A stretch of 64,000 nt of DNA. Origin: an uncultured Acidobacteriota bacterium (GTDB lineage Bacteria > Acidobacteriota > Thermoanaerobaculia > Gp7-AA8). Below are positions 22,883-32,213 of this stretch, piece after piece (position 1 is the stretch's first letter; each line of letters opens with the position of its first letter). The translations under genes and the position numbers were made by a program. Under the pieces are notes generated by a model. That model searched no databases, had not been told where the DNA came from, and was given only the letters and a program-made list of their open reading frames with translations. Location of the stretch: NCBI GenBank assembly GCA_937870635.1, contig CALMZP010000110.1, forward strand, positions 1 through 64,000, written 5' to 3'.

Positions 22883-25228
22883 GTGCGCGAACGATCGATC
22901 CCGCTGTTCCTGCCCGGACGTTTCCTGAGCCTCGCGATCACGGTTCTCTTCTCGTTCAACCTCTCAGCTCAGGACGCCGACATCGTCCTGCCGCTCACAC
23001 TGAACGCGCAGCCTCGGGGCGAGGTTTTCGCGCGGGTGTCGGGCGATGACATTCTCCTGCGTGTCTCCGATCTTTCCAGGATGGGCCTCAGCGGAAAGCT
23101 CTGGGAAACTCTGGTGGAGCTGGAGAAAAATCGAGGGGCGCAGTCCGTCGATGGCGAAATGCTGATCTCGCTCTCCAACGCCGCGCCTCACCTGACCTTT
23201 CATTTCGACGAGGCGAATCTCGAGGTCGCCGTCACTGCCGATCCAGGGCTTCTGAAACCGACGGAGTTGAATCTCCGCGGGAGCAGGCCGCAGAACATCG
23301 CTTACTCACGGGACTCGAGCTTCTTCCTGAACTACGCGGCGTCGACACGGAACCTCGGCTCCATCTCAGCGTTCGTGGAGACGGGTGCGAGCTTCCGGGG
23401 AAATCTGCTCCTGAATACGCTCTCACGATCGCCATCGGGAGAGGTGATCCGCGGGATCACGAATCTCACGATCGATGACCGCCCCAACCTCCGGCGATGG
23501 ATCGCGGGTGACGCGACCGTCGTGACCGACGCTCTGGGAGGAAGCGCGCTGCTCGGCGGCGTGACCGTCTCCAAGTTCTACGGCCTCGATCCGTACTTCG
23601 TCAGGTTTCCGTCGCTCGCCGTGACTGGCGCGACCGTCACTCCGGCGGAAGTCGACGTCTACCTGAACGGACAGCTCGTGTCGCAGAGGAGCGTACCGCC
23701 GGGCTCCTTTCAGCTGAGCAACCTTCCGGCGACGGCCGGCGCGGGCGATCTTCGCGTCGTGATCCGCGACGTGTACGGCCGCGAACAGGTCATCACCAAC
23801 CCTTATTACTACTCGACCGCTGTCCTTGCAGAGGGATTGAACGAGTACACCTACTCGATCGGTGCGCTCCGCCGGGGATTCGGATCGACGAGTTTCGACT
23901 ACGGTGATCCCGCCCTCCTCGCTCATCACCGCAAAGGCATCACGCAGGCGTTGACCCTTGGGGGGCGGGTCGAGGCCAGCCGCGGTCTGCTGTCGATCGG
24001 ATCCACCGCGGGGCTGCGCACCCGCGCCGGCGACGTCGATCTCGGGCTCGCGGCGAGCGAGTCGAGCGGACGCAGCGGTTTTGCCGCGCAAGCCGGCTAT
24101 CAGTATCTGGCGAGGCGCTACAGCTTCGGCGGCCGGGTGAGAGTGTTTTCGGATCATTACGCCACGACATCGCTCACCGCGGACATCGACCGGCCTCTCG
24201 TCGACGGTTCGGTCTTTGCCGCGATTCCGATCCCTCGCGGAAGCGTGGGGGTCCAGTACTCCAGTACCGACAACCGCGACGGGGCCGACCTGAGCCGCGC
24301 CACGGTCTCGATGAATATCACCCTCGCCAGATCCGTCAGCTTCTTCATGTCCGCGGCCGGCATCGACGACGGCTCTCGTCGCTTCGGCGAATATTTTGCC
24401 GGCCTGTCGTTCTACCTGGGCGGCAGCACGACGGCGAACGCCGGCGTCCGCCAGATCGACGGCAGTCAGGAACTTTCCCTCGACGTCCAGCGCCCCCTGC
24501 CCGTGGGAACCGGATATGGTTACCGGCTCAGCGCGCGGACCGGCGACGACGAGGAGCGCGATGGCACGAGCGTCCTCCAGTACCAGACATCGTTCGGGCG
24601 CTATGAAGCGAGCCTCGACCCCTTCGCGGATGACCGTGATGTCTCCCTCTCTGCGACCGGAGGCTTGATCTATCAGCGCGGCGCGCTCCTCTTCTCACGG
24701 GCGGTTCAGGAAAGTTTTGCTCTGGTCCGTGTGCCCGGGGTTCCGAACGTCCGGGTCTACGCTTCGAACCAGGAGGTTGGACGCACCGACCGGAACGGCA
24801 ACCTTCTCGTCCCGAACCTGCTGCCGTACTACGGCAACCCCCTTCGCATCAACGATCGGGACATCCCTCTCACCTACGCGGTGCAGGAGGTGGAGAGGGT
24901 CGTCGCCCCTCCGAGCCGCGGCGGCGCTTATGTCGAATTCGCGGTGTCGGCGATCCGGACCATGACCGGGTCGGTCGTCGTAACCGGCAATTCGGCAGTG
25001 CGCACTCCGTCGTTTGGCCAGATCACTCTCACCAGGGAAGGTTCTGAACACGAATCTCCGCTTGGACGTCAAGGAGAGTTCTATTTTGAGGATGTTCCGA
25101 ATGGCCGCTACCGCGCCACCATTGAATCCGAAGAGGGTAGCTGTACGTTCGAACTGACGGTGCCATCCGGCACGGAACCGGTGATCGACCTTGGCCGGTT
25201 GACATGTTCCAATGAGGGTTTGCCATGA
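22883..25228 (+). CDS. Archaic chaperone-usher pathway outer-membrane usher
   Basis: Encodes 781 residues from GTG 22883 (an ATG two bases earlier is out of frame). Signal peptide, then an N-terminal domain (IVLPLTLNAQPRGEVFARV), the usher barrel, and motifs typical of FimD/PapC ushers: VDVYLNGQLVSQRSVPPGSF with NLPATAGAGDLRVVI, YYYSTAVLAEGLNEYTYSIG and FDYGDPALL. The C-terminal domain reads GQEFYF-like (GEFYFEDVPNGRYRATI). It forms the outer-membrane pore for pilus secretion. It overlaps the tip gene by four bases. Confidence 0.93.
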   Translation: MRERSIPLFLPGRFLSLAITVLFSFNLSAQDADIVLPLTLNAQPRGEVFARVSGDDILLRVSDLSRMGLSGKLWETLVELEKNRGAQSVDGEMLISLSNAAPHLTFHFDEANLEVAVTADPGLLKPTELNLRGSRPQNIAYSRDSSFFLNYAASTRNLGSISAFVETGASFRGNLLLNTLSRSPSGEVIRGITNLTIDDRPNLRRWIAGDATVVTDALGGSALLGGVTVSKFYGLDPYFVRFPSLAVTGATVTPAEVDVYLNGQLVSQRSVPPGSFQLSNLPATAGAGDLRVVIRDVYGREQVITNPYYYSTAVLAEGLNEYTYSIGALRRGFGSTSFDYGDPALLAHHRKGITQALTLGGRVEASRGLLSIGSTAGLRTRAGDVDLGLAASESSGRSGFAAQAGYQYLARRYSFGGRVRVFSDHYATTSLTADIDRPLVDGSVFAAIPIPRGSVGVQYSSTDNRDGADLSRATVSMNITLARSVSFFMSAAGIDDGSRRFGEYFAGLSFYLGGSTTANAGVRQIDGSQELSLDVQRPLPVGTGYGYRLSARTGDDEERDGTSVLQYQTSFGRYEASLDPFADDRDVSLSATGGLIYQRGALLFSRAVQESFALVRVPGVPNVRVYASNQEVGRTDRNGNLLVPNLLPYYGNPLRINDRDIPLTYAVQEVERVVAPPSRGGAYVEFAVSAIRTMTGSVVVTGNSAVRTPSFGQITLTREGSEHESPLGRQGEFYFEDVPNGRYRATIESEEGSCTFELTVPSGTEPVIDLGRLTCSNEGLP

Positions 25229-26130
25229 GAAAGACCGTAACACTGGGGCTGATGATGTTGGTTTGCGTCCCCGCCGCCTGGGCGAACTGCAACTGGAACC
25301 AGGCGCCGGCCGCTGTTGACTTCGGAATGTATCTGGCAATGAGCGGCGGAACTTTGACCGCCACGTCGCCATTTCGAGTGCGCTGCACTCCCAGCTCGCA
25401 GGGGCAAGTCGTCATCTCCGCGGGAACCCCTCCCGCAAGCTTCACACCGCGGACCCTCAAGGGACCCGGTGGCGCGACCCTGCCTTACAACCTCTTCCTG
25501 GATGCCACGTACACGGCGATCTGGGGGGACGGAACGGGGGGGTCCGCCGTGCCCGCGGCGTATATGACAGGGCCGGGAGGGGGGAACACCTACTTCGACG
25601 GCACCATCTACGCGGCACTTCCCTCGGGGGCGGACGTTCCCCCGGGCATCTACACCGATACGGTCGGCGTCGATATCGTCGATGGAAAGAGCAGAGATTC
25701 CACGACGATGACGATCACGACCATCGTCGGACGCGAATGCACGGTCTCCGCCTTTTCGATCAGCTTCGGCAACTACGACACGGTCGGCGCCAATGATGCG
25801 GCTCCGCTCGATGCAACCGCCCCGATCGATGTTCGATGCACCGCCGGCACCACCGCGACGGTGGCGCTCGGCACGGGGATGCATTTCAGTGGCGGAGTGC
25901 GCCGCCTGATGAGCGCCGCCGGCGTTTATCTCGGCTACAACGTGTTCACGGATGCGGCTCGCGGGGCCGTCTGGGACAACCTCATGGTGAAGTCCGGAAC
26001 CTCCGTCTCGATGAACACGCCCGTCACGCTCAATCCCGGGGGTTCGGTGCTGTTCGGCCGCGTCTTCGCCGGCCAGGATGTTCCGGCCGGAACCTATACG
26101 GACACGCTGCAGGCCACCGTCAATTACTGA
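25225..26130 (+). CDS. Two-domain SCPU protein, probable pilus tip adhesin
   Basis: Encodes 301 residues, starting in an ATGA overlap with the usher stop. After a signal peptide ending AWAN there are two SCPU modules. The first (about 20-150) has VRCTPSSQGQV and YAALPSGADVPPGIYTDTV. The second (about 160-301) has CTVSAFSISFGNYD and FGRVFAGQDVPAGTYTDTL followed by QATVNY. Two-domain subunits placed last in archaic pilus operons usually cap the fibre and bind the target. The duplication makes it the largest subunit here. Confidence 0.88.
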   Translation: MRKTVTLGLMMLVCVPAAWANCNWNQAPAAVDFGMYLAMSGGTLTATSPFRVRCTPSSQGQVVISAGTPPASFTPRTLKGPGGATLPYNLFLDATYTAIWGDGTGGSAVPAAYMTGPGGGNTYFDGTIYAALPSGADVPPGIYTDTVGVDIVDGKSRDSTTMTITTIVGRECTVSAFSISFGNYDTVGANDAAPLDATAPIDVRCTAGTTATVALGTGMHFSGGVRRLMSAAGVYLGYNVFTDAARGAVWDNLMVKSGTSVSMNTPVTLNPGGSVLFGRVFAGQDVPAGTYTDTLQATVNY

Positions 26131-26185
26131 GCGCAGTAGAGCGGCGGGCGATTCCGCACCGCCGTTTGACGGCAAAATCCAGATT

Positions 26186-26269
26186 GTGCGGGCGGGATCG
26201 CCCGCGGCTCCACATCGCGGCGGGGTCGCCCGCGGCTCCACTGTGCGGGCGAGGTCGCCCGCGCTCCAC
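26186..26269. repeat. Three tandem GGGCGACC/GGTCGCCC palindromes
   Basis: Three imperfect copies of GTGCGGGCGGGATCGCCCGC followed by GGCTCCAC or GCTCCAC stand head to tail. They occupy most of the 183 bases between the pilus tip gene and the ETF-quinone oxidoreductase gene. The family is the GTGGAGCGCGGGCGACCTCG palindrome also found at 39877, 48294, 50470, 54356 and 61992. Confidence 0.85.
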
Positions 26270-26313
26270 GCTATACAATGCGCCGCGACTTTTCTCATCG
26301 AGGAGCGGACTGA

Positions 26314-28017
26314 ATGGCTGAACTGCCCGGGGTGGAACGCGAAACGCTCGACGTAGACGTCGTCATCGTCGGTGCCGGACCGGCCGGCCTCGCCGCCGCC
26401 TATCAGCTCGCGAAGCTCGTCCAGGCCCACAACGCCTCCGGCGCCGAAAAGAAGCTCGAAGGCCTCTCCATCGCGCTTCTCGAGAAGGGGAAGGAAATCG
26501 GCGCGCACGGCATCTCCGGCGCCGTCATGGATCCCCGTGGCATCGCCGAGCTCATGCCCGACTGGCTCGAGCGCGGCTGTCCCGTCGAAGCGCCCGTCGC
26601 TGAAGACTCCTTCTGGTACCTCACCGAGAAGGCAAAGATCGCCGCGCCGATCATGCCTCCGCCTCTCCAGAACCACGGCAACTACGTCGTCTCCCTTGGG
26701 GAGCTCGTTCGATGGATGGCGCCGATCGTCGGCGAGATGGGCGTCGACCTTTTCCCCGAATTCCCCGCATCGCGCGTTCTCGTCGAGAACGGCCGCGTCG
26801 TGGGAGTCCGCACGGGCGACAAAGGTATCGATAAGAACGGTCAGCCGAAGCCGAACTTCGAGCCCGGCGTCGACATCCGCGCGAAGCTCGTCATCCTGGC
26901 CGAAGGGCCACGCGGAACGCTGACGAAACAGCTGGCCACGATGTTCGATCTCTACAAGGATCGCAACCCGCAGGTCTACTCGGTCGGCGTCAAGGAGCTG
27001 TGGCAGCTCCCCGACGATCGCTATCCGGCCGGCAAAGTCGTTCATACGCTCGGCTGGCCGCTCGACATGGACACGTTCGGCGGAGCCTTCGTGTACGGGA
27101 TGAAGGACCGCATCGTCGACGTCGGTCTCGTCGTCGGCCTCGACTACCGCAATCCCACGCTCGACCCGCATCACGAGTTCCAGCGCTTCAAGCTCCATCC
27201 CGCCATCCGCAACATTCTCCAGGGCGGCAAGATGATCGCCGCCGGCGCGAAGGCGATCCCCGAGGGCGGCTACTTCTCCATGCCTCGGATGTATGGCGAT
27301 GGATTTCTCATCGCCGGCGATTCCGCCGGTTACCTCAACGGCGCCCGCCTCAAAGGCATCCACCTCGGCATCAAGTCGGGGATGCTCGCAGCTGAGGCTG
27401 CGTTCAGTGCGCTGCTTGACGAGGACTATTCGGCGACGCGCCTCTCCGAATACAACGACCTGTTCGAGAATTCATGGGCGAAGGACGAGCTGTGGTCGCA
27501 GCGCAATTTCCATCAGGCCTTCGAGCATGGACAGATCGCCGGTCTCGCCAATGCCGGCCTCGGGATGATCACCGGCGGACGAGGGTTCGGTTTCATGAAC
27601 CGGCTGGAAGGTAAAGCGGGGCACGAGCACATGGAGCGCATCCAGCGCTACTTCGGCTCCGAAGACCCGCATCCGCCGGAGAAGATGAAGTTCGACAACA
27701 GCTACACGTTCGACAAGGTCAGCGACGTGTACTACGGCGGTGTCGTACACGAAGAGAATCAGCCGGCGCATCTCCTGATCCACGACACCGAGGTGTGCAT
27801 CACGCGCTGTACGGTGGAGTACGGAAACCCCTGCCAGCATTTCTGTCCGGCGAATGTGTACGAGCCTCAGCCCACCGCCGACGGCCGCGGAAAGGTGCCG
27901 TTCCTCAATTTCACGAACTGCTTCCACTGCAAGACGTGCGACATCATGGATCCCTATCAGGTGATCACATGGGTCCCACCCGAGGGTGGGGGCGGGCCGG
28001 ACTACAAGAAGTTGTAG
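26314..28017 (+). CDS. Electron transfer flavoprotein-ubiquinone oxidoreductase
   Basis: Encodes 567 residues, matching the family. The FAD motif VVIVGAGPAGLAAA lies at residues 17-30 and ISGAVMDPRGIAELMPDW follows. The C-terminal ferredoxin-like domain supplies the 4Fe-4S ligands: Cys511 (HFCPANVYEP), Cys536, Cys539 and Cys542 (CFHCKTC), ending with DPYQVITWVPPEGGGGPDY. It is a membrane-associated enzyme that takes electrons from EtfAB (8169-9838) and reduces quinone, linking acyl-CoA or amino-acid oxidation to respiration. Start ATG 26314 follows GAGGAG. Confidence 0.96.
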   Translation: MAELPGVERETLDVDVVIVGAGPAGLAAAYQLAKLVQAHNASGAEKKLEGLSIALLEKGKEIGAHGISGAVMDPRGIAELMPDWLERGCPVEAPVAEDSFWYLTEKAKIAAPIMPPPLQNHGNYVVSLGELVRWMAPIVGEMGVDLFPEFPASRVLVENGRVVGVRTGDKGIDKNGQPKPNFEPGVDIRAKLVILAEGPRGTLTKQLATMFDLYKDRNPQVYSVGVKELWQLPDDRYPAGKVVHTLGWPLDMDTFGGAFVYGMKDRIVDVGLVVGLDYRNPTLDPHHEFQRFKLHPAIRNILQGGKMIAAGAKAIPEGGYFSMPRMYGDGFLIAGDSAGYLNGARLKGIHLGIKSGMLAAEAAFSALLDEDYSATRLSEYNDLFENSWAKDELWSQRNFHQAFEHGQIAGLANAGLGMITGGRGFGFMNRLEGKAGHEHMERIQRYFGSEDPHPPEKMKFDNSYTFDKVSDVYYGGVVHEENQPAHLLIHDTEVCITRCTVEYGNPCQHFCPANVYEPQPTADGRGKVPFLNFTNCFHCKTCDIMDPYQVITWVPPEGGGGPDYKKL

Positions 28018-28027
28018 GGATTCGCTT

Positions 28028-28194
28028 CATTCACCATTCACCATTCACCATTCACCATTCAACATTCACCATTCTCGTGCCCCCATGAGAGACGCGGAAT
28101 GGTGAATTTTGAATTTTGAATTTTGAATGTTGAATGTTGAATGTTGAATGGTGAATGCGCCGCTTTTGGAGTGCGGCAGCAGCTGCCGCACTCC
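28028..28194. repeat. Heptamer arrays CCATTCA / TTGAATG plus GGAGTGCGGCAG palindrome
   Basis: 28028-28074 is a TTCACCA/CCATTCA array. 28098-28156 carries GAATTTT and GAATGTT heptamers in the complementary sense, so the two arrays can fold on each other. A 27-base palindrome (GGAGTGCGGCAGC and its complement) is at 28168-28194. This fills the gap before the moxR gene. Confidence 0.85.
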
Positions 28195-28271
28195 CTCCAG
28201 AATGCCCGGCGGCGTCGCCCTGTTCTGGTGAGGCCCGAACCCTGCACTGTTCCGGGCCGTAGAAGGAACGA

Positions 28272-29234
28272 ATGGCAAGAGAACCGGTCGCCCTGAATCG
28301 CTCCCTGGAGCGGATCGCTTTGCTCCAGGAGAACGTCGAAAAGGTCATTCGCGGAAAGTCGGATGTGGTGCAGCTTTGCATCGCCGCTCTCCTGGCGAAG
28401 GGTCACATCCTCCTCGAAGATGTCCCGGGCGTCGGCAAGACGACCTTGGCGCATGCCCTGGCGCGCTCTCTCTCGCTTTCGTTTCAGCGCATTCAGTTCA
28501 CGAGTGATCTTCTGCCGGCGGACATCGTCGGTGTGACTGTGTACAAGCAGGACATGCAGGAGTTTGAGTTCATGTCCGGTCCGATCTTCACCAACGTGCT
28601 GCTTGCGGACGAAATCAATCGCGCGACGCCGAAGTCGCAGTCGGCCCTGCTCGAGGCGATGAGCGAGGGGATGATCTCGATCGAGAAGCGGCGGCTGCCG
28701 CTGCCGGATCCCTTCCTCGTCATCGCCACGCAGAATCCGGTAGAGCACGTCGGAACGTTTCCGCTGCCCGAATCGCAGCTCGATCGTTTTCTGATGAAAC
28801 TGACGATTGGCTATCCGAACGTCATCGACGAGAAGAAGCTCCTTCGCGCCGGCGGTGCGCAGGTCGCTCTCGAGCATCTCGAGCCGATCCTCGACGAGCG
28901 CGAAGTGCGCGAGCTTCAGGCGCAGGTGAGCAACGTCCACGTCAGCGAATCACTGGTCGAGTATCTGATGACCATCGTCACCACCACGAGGAGCCACGCC
29001 GAGGTGGCGCTCGGCGTTTCGACGCGAGGGGCGCTGACGTACTTCAAGGCCTGCCAGGCGCTGGCGATGGTCAACGGGCGCGATTTCGTGATCCCGGAAG
29101 ACGTCAAGCGGCTCGCCGGCCCGGTGCTGTCGCACCGTATCCTCATGAAGGACCGCCGGCTCCTGCGCGGTGATTTTTCACCCGAGGGACGATTCATCAA
29201 CCGAGTGGTGTCCGAGATCGCCGTCCCGCGATAA
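28272..29234 (+). CDS. MoxR-type AAA+ ATPase
   Basis: Encodes 320 residues. Walker A reads EDVPGVGKTTLA, Walker B LLADEINR, sensor 1 VIATQNPVE, and arginine-finger region SQLDRFLMKL. Start ATG 28272 follows GAAGGAA. MoxR ATPases act as chaperones for maturation of VWA, DUF58 or metal-containing partners. The next genes (DUF58, transglutaminase-like) form the standard MoxR/DUF58/TgpA operon, with adjacent or overlapping ends. Confidence 0.94.
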   Translation: MAREPVALNRSLERIALLQENVEKVIRGKSDVVQLCIAALLAKGHILLEDVPGVGKTTLAHALARSLSLSFQRIQFTSDLLPADIVGVTVYKQDMQEFEFMSGPIFTNVLLADEINRATPKSQSALLEAMSEGMISIEKRRLPLPDPFLVIATQNPVEHVGTFPLPESQLDRFLMKLTIGYPNVIDEKKLLRAGGAQVALEHLEPILDEREVRELQAQVSNVHVSESLVEYLMTIVTTTRSHAEVALGVSTRGALTYFKACQALAMVNGRDFVIPEDVKRLAGPVLSHRILMKDRRLLRGDFSPEGRFINRVVSEIAVPR

Positions 29235-30248
29235 GTGGCCGAGGCCATGACCGCGATCCCGGCGCAGACATCATCGGCAACGTTCTCCTTCGAGGGCGTG
29301 GTACGCCTGACGAGAATCGGGACGACGTTCATCATCTTCACCGTCGTCATCGGTTTCGCCGCGTTGAACACCGGCAACAACGCGCTCTACATCGGCCTCA
29401 CGTTCATGCTTGGCGCGCTCCTCCTGTCCGGGCTGGCATCCAAGGGAGGGCTCAAGAAGCTCGAGGTTTCGCTCGACGACGCAGGGGAGGCCTGGGCCGG
29501 GCGTCCGGCCGACGCGATCCTGCGCATCAGGAACCGATCGCGGCTTTGGAACGTTCGCGATGTCGTCGTCGTGTCCGATGACATCGCCGCGCCGATCCTG
29601 GTGCCGCTCATTCAGAAGCGGAATGAGGAGCGGGTTCACGCCGCGCTCGTGTTTCGCCGGCGTGGGCGCGTCGAGCTGAACACCATCGATCTTTACACGC
29701 GATATCCCTTCGGGTTCTTCCTCAAGAAGCGGCGGGTGAAGATCGGCGGGGAGATGATCGTGTTTCCGCGGCTTCTCGACGACGAGTCGCAGCGCGAACG
29801 GCTCCGGCCCACGACCGGCGAGCAAGCCTCGGCCAATCGTCCGGGGATGGGCAGCGAGATTCACTCGTTTCGTGATTTCGTGGAAGGCGATTCGTTCCGG
29901 CACGTGAACTGGAAGAAAACAGCGAGCGTCGGGCGGATGATCGTGAAGCAGACCGATCTCGACGCGGCCCGCGCGGTGCACATCGTGGTCGATCCTTACC
30001 GTCCTCCCGGCGCGACCGACGATGAGTTCGAGCACATGGTGAGCGAAGCGGCGACGTTCATTCACCAGGTGCTGCAGCGCAACGTGGACATCGTTCTGCA
30101 GATGCCGCGCGTCACGTTGCGCTCGAAGGAAGGGCAGGGCGGGCACTCCATGTTCCGCGCGCTCGCTCTGATCGAGGCATCGCACGAGGCGGTGACCCAG
30201 ACCGTCGATCGCAATACGATCATCTTCGCGCTGAGGGAGCGGTCGTGA
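29235..30248 (+). CDS. DUF58 family protein
   Basis: Encodes 337 residues, starting at GTG immediately after the moxR stop. Two N-terminal membrane segments (about 25-45 and 50-65: FIIFTVVIGFAAL, LTFMLGALLLSGLA) precede a soluble domain with the DUF58 signature SFRDFVEGDSFRHVNWKKTA. The C-terminal half resembles a degenerate VWA fold. It functions with MoxR in an unresolved envelope or metalloprotein pathway. It overlaps the next gene by four bases. Confidence 0.92.
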   Translation: MAEAMTAIPAQTSSATFSFEGVVRLTRIGTTFIIFTVVIGFAALNTGNNALYIGLTFMLGALLLSGLASKGGLKKLEVSLDDAGEAWAGRPADAILRIRNRSRLWNVRDVVVVSDDIAAPILVPLIQKRNEERVHAALVFRRRGRVELNTIDLYTRYPFGFFLKKRRVKIGGEMIVFPRLLDDESQRERLRPTTGEQASANRPGMGSEIHSFRDFVEGDSFRHVNWKKTASVGRMIVKQTDLDAARAVHIVVDPYRPPGATDDEFEHMVSEAATFIHQVLQRNVDIVLQMPRVTLRSKEGQGGHSMFRALALIEASHEAVTQTVDRNTIIFALRERS

Positions 30249-32206
30249 CGCGGCGCGCGCGCGAAGTGGAGATGCTGCTGCTGGCGATGTTCGCCGCTGT
30301 CCCGCTCTACATGACGCACGCCATCGGCGTCGTTCCCGTCCTCTTCTTCCATGCAGTCATGGCCGGTATCACGATCCGGGTCGCGACCGGACGCGGGCCC
30401 GATCTCGTGCCGCCCGTGCTCATGCGCGTACTCGCCTTCGCTTACGTCGGTTTCTACGTCGTGGACGCGGCGATGATTTCGCGCAGCGCCATCGCGGCCT
30501 CGACGCACCTCGTTCTCTTCATCGCGGCGTATCAGCCGATCGAGTCGTTGCAGCGGAACAACCTTGCGCAGCGCCTGCTCACCACGGGACTGATCTTCAT
30601 CGCCAGCCTCGCCACCTCGACGCATATCGCCATCGTCCTGTTCGTGATCGTCTTCGGGTTCTTCATGTTCCGCCAGATGATTTACGTGAGCCACATGGAG
30701 ACGATCCGGTCGATCGGACGCCCGTATGCGCTGGCGCCGGCATCGCGCTCGGCCGCGTTTTACATCGCCGGCACGGTCGTCATCGGCGCCATGCTTTTCC
30801 CGCTGTTGCCGCGGCTTCGCAACCCGATGGTCCAGGGGTTTGCCGGAGCGCTGCAGAACGCTGCGACCGGCCTTTCCGACTCGATCAACTTCAACGAGTC
30901 GCGCACGAGCGAGCCCGATCCGGCCGTGGTGGCGCGAGTTTGGATGGGACAGGAGGCGATCCCGTTCTTCACTCCGGTCCGCCTGCGCGGCGCCGTCTAC
31001 GATTCCTACTCCGATAATCGGTGGCTCCAGACGTCCGGCGACCTGAAAGGCATCGCCGCGCGCCGCGGAGTCTTCCGGATCGCGCGTCCGCTTGGGTTCA
31101 CGCGTGGCGCGCGCGTCCAGCAGGTGCTTCCGCGAGCCGGCGGCCGTCTTTTCTTCCCGGCGGGTACCTACGCCGTACGGGGACTCCCGCAGCTGTTTCA
31201 GGGAAGCACCCGCGAGTCGTATCAGACCATCGCCAGGACGGATCTCGTCACGTACGAGGCTTCCATGGCCCGTGCGGTCGAGCCGTTGCACGCGGAGAGC
31301 GCGCGCATACCTGCCTACCCGCGCAGCCCGGAAATCATGGCACTGGCGACCCGCATCATCGGCAATACGACGGGCATCGAAGAGCGCGCGCAGCTCGTCG
31401 AGTCGTACCTGCTGCAGAACTACCAGTACGTCCAGCGTCCCGAACAGATCGGCCGCAGGTCCATGACCGTCGACGAGTTCCTGTTGCGGGTCCGCCGCGG
31501 GCATTGCGAGTATTTCGCTGCCGGGATGGTCGCCCTGCTCTCGACCGTGGATGTGCCTTCACGAATCGTCGGGGGGTTCTACGGCGGCCGCCTGAATCCT
31601 CTCACCGGCTATCTGATCATCCGCCGCGAAGACGCGCATGCGTGGGTCGAGGTGTGGAACGGGAACCGCTGGGTGACGTACGACCCGACGCCGCCGGCGC
31701 TCCGGCCGGGCAACGTGCAGGCGGGACTGCTTCGTTCCTACGCGGCGGCTCTGACGGAGTCGCTCACGTACTTCTGGGACCGGTATGTTCTGACCTTCGG
31801 GCTTGGCGACCAGGTCGCGCTCGCCGTCGAAGCCATCACTCGCGCACGCCGCGCCATCATGGGTGGACGAGCCGGCTTGCGCGAAGCGCGCGAGTTCCTC
31901 ACTTCGCCATCGTCCTTGGTGCTTTACGCAGGTCTGCTCGGTGTTGCGGTGCTGTGGTGGATCGTCTCGATGGCCAGGCGTCCGGCGTTCGATCTGATGG
32001 TGCGGCACCTGCGCGCGAGAGGGATCGAGGTGGGCCCGTCGATGACGATCGAGGAAGCGCTGGCCGAACTGCGCGCGCATCAGCCCGAAGAAGCGGTGAA
32101 GTTCGAGCCGCTGATCGCGTTGTATGAGGAAGAGCAGTTCGGGGCACGTCCGGACCCCGCGCGACGCCGCCTGCTGCGCAGGCGGCTCGCGGAGTTGCGG
32201 GCATGA
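30245..32206 (+). CDS. TgpA-type membrane transglutaminase-like protein
   Basis: Encodes 653 residues from GTG in a GTGA overlap with the DUF58 gene. Several membrane helices occupy about residues 10-200. A periplasmic transglutaminase/cysteine-protease-fold domain carries the catalytic triad Cys421 (GHCEYFAAGM), His465 (DAHAWVEV) and Asp480 (TYDPTPP). One more membrane helix (about 555-575) precedes a cytoplasmic helical tail. The partner genes are moxR and DUF58. The natural substrate of such proteins is unknown; roles in peptidoglycan or envelope protein processing have been suggested. Confidence 0.92.
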   Translation: MTRRAREVEMLLLAMFAAVPLYMTHAIGVVPVLFFHAVMAGITIRVATGRGPDLVPPVLMRVLAFAYVGFYVVDAAMISRSAIAASTHLVLFIAAYQPIESLQRNNLAQRLLTTGLIFIASLATSTHIAIVLFVIVFGFFMFRQMIYVSHMETIRSIGRPYALAPASRSAAFYIAGTVVIGAMLFPLLPRLRNPMVQGFAGALQNAATGLSDSINFNESRTSEPDPAVVARVWMGQEAIPFFTPVRLRGAVYDSYSDNRWLQTSGDLKGIAARRGVFRIARPLGFTRGARVQQVLPRAGGRLFFPAGTYAVRGLPQLFQGSTRESYQTIARTDLVTYEASMARAVEPLHAESARIPAYPRSPEIMALATRIIGNTTGIEERAQLVESYLLQNYQYVQRPEQIGRRSMTVDEFLLRVRRGHCEYFAAGMVALLSTVDVPSRIVGGFYGGRLNPLTGYLIIRREDAHAWVEVWNGNRWVTYDPTPPALRPGNVQAGLLRSYAAALTESLTYFWDRYVLTFGLGDQVALAVEAITRARRAIMGGRAGLREAREFLTSPSSLVLYAGLLGVAVLWWIVSMARRPAFDLMVRHLRARGIEVGPSMTIEEALAELRAHQPEEAVKFEPLIALYEEEQFGARPDPARRRLLRRRLAELRA

Positions 32207-32213
32207 CGTTGCG

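Noticed and set aside
25108-27363. A 751-codon open frame on the minus strand antisense to the usher end, the pilus tip gene and the ETF-QO start.
   Set aside because: It is a GC-rich shadow frame: Arg/Asp/Gly/His-rich composition, no domain, and it spans three well-supported genes on the plus strand.
28028-28156. A CRISPR array suggested by regular short repeats.
   Set aside because: The units are seven bases and contiguous without spacers, and no cas gene is nearby.
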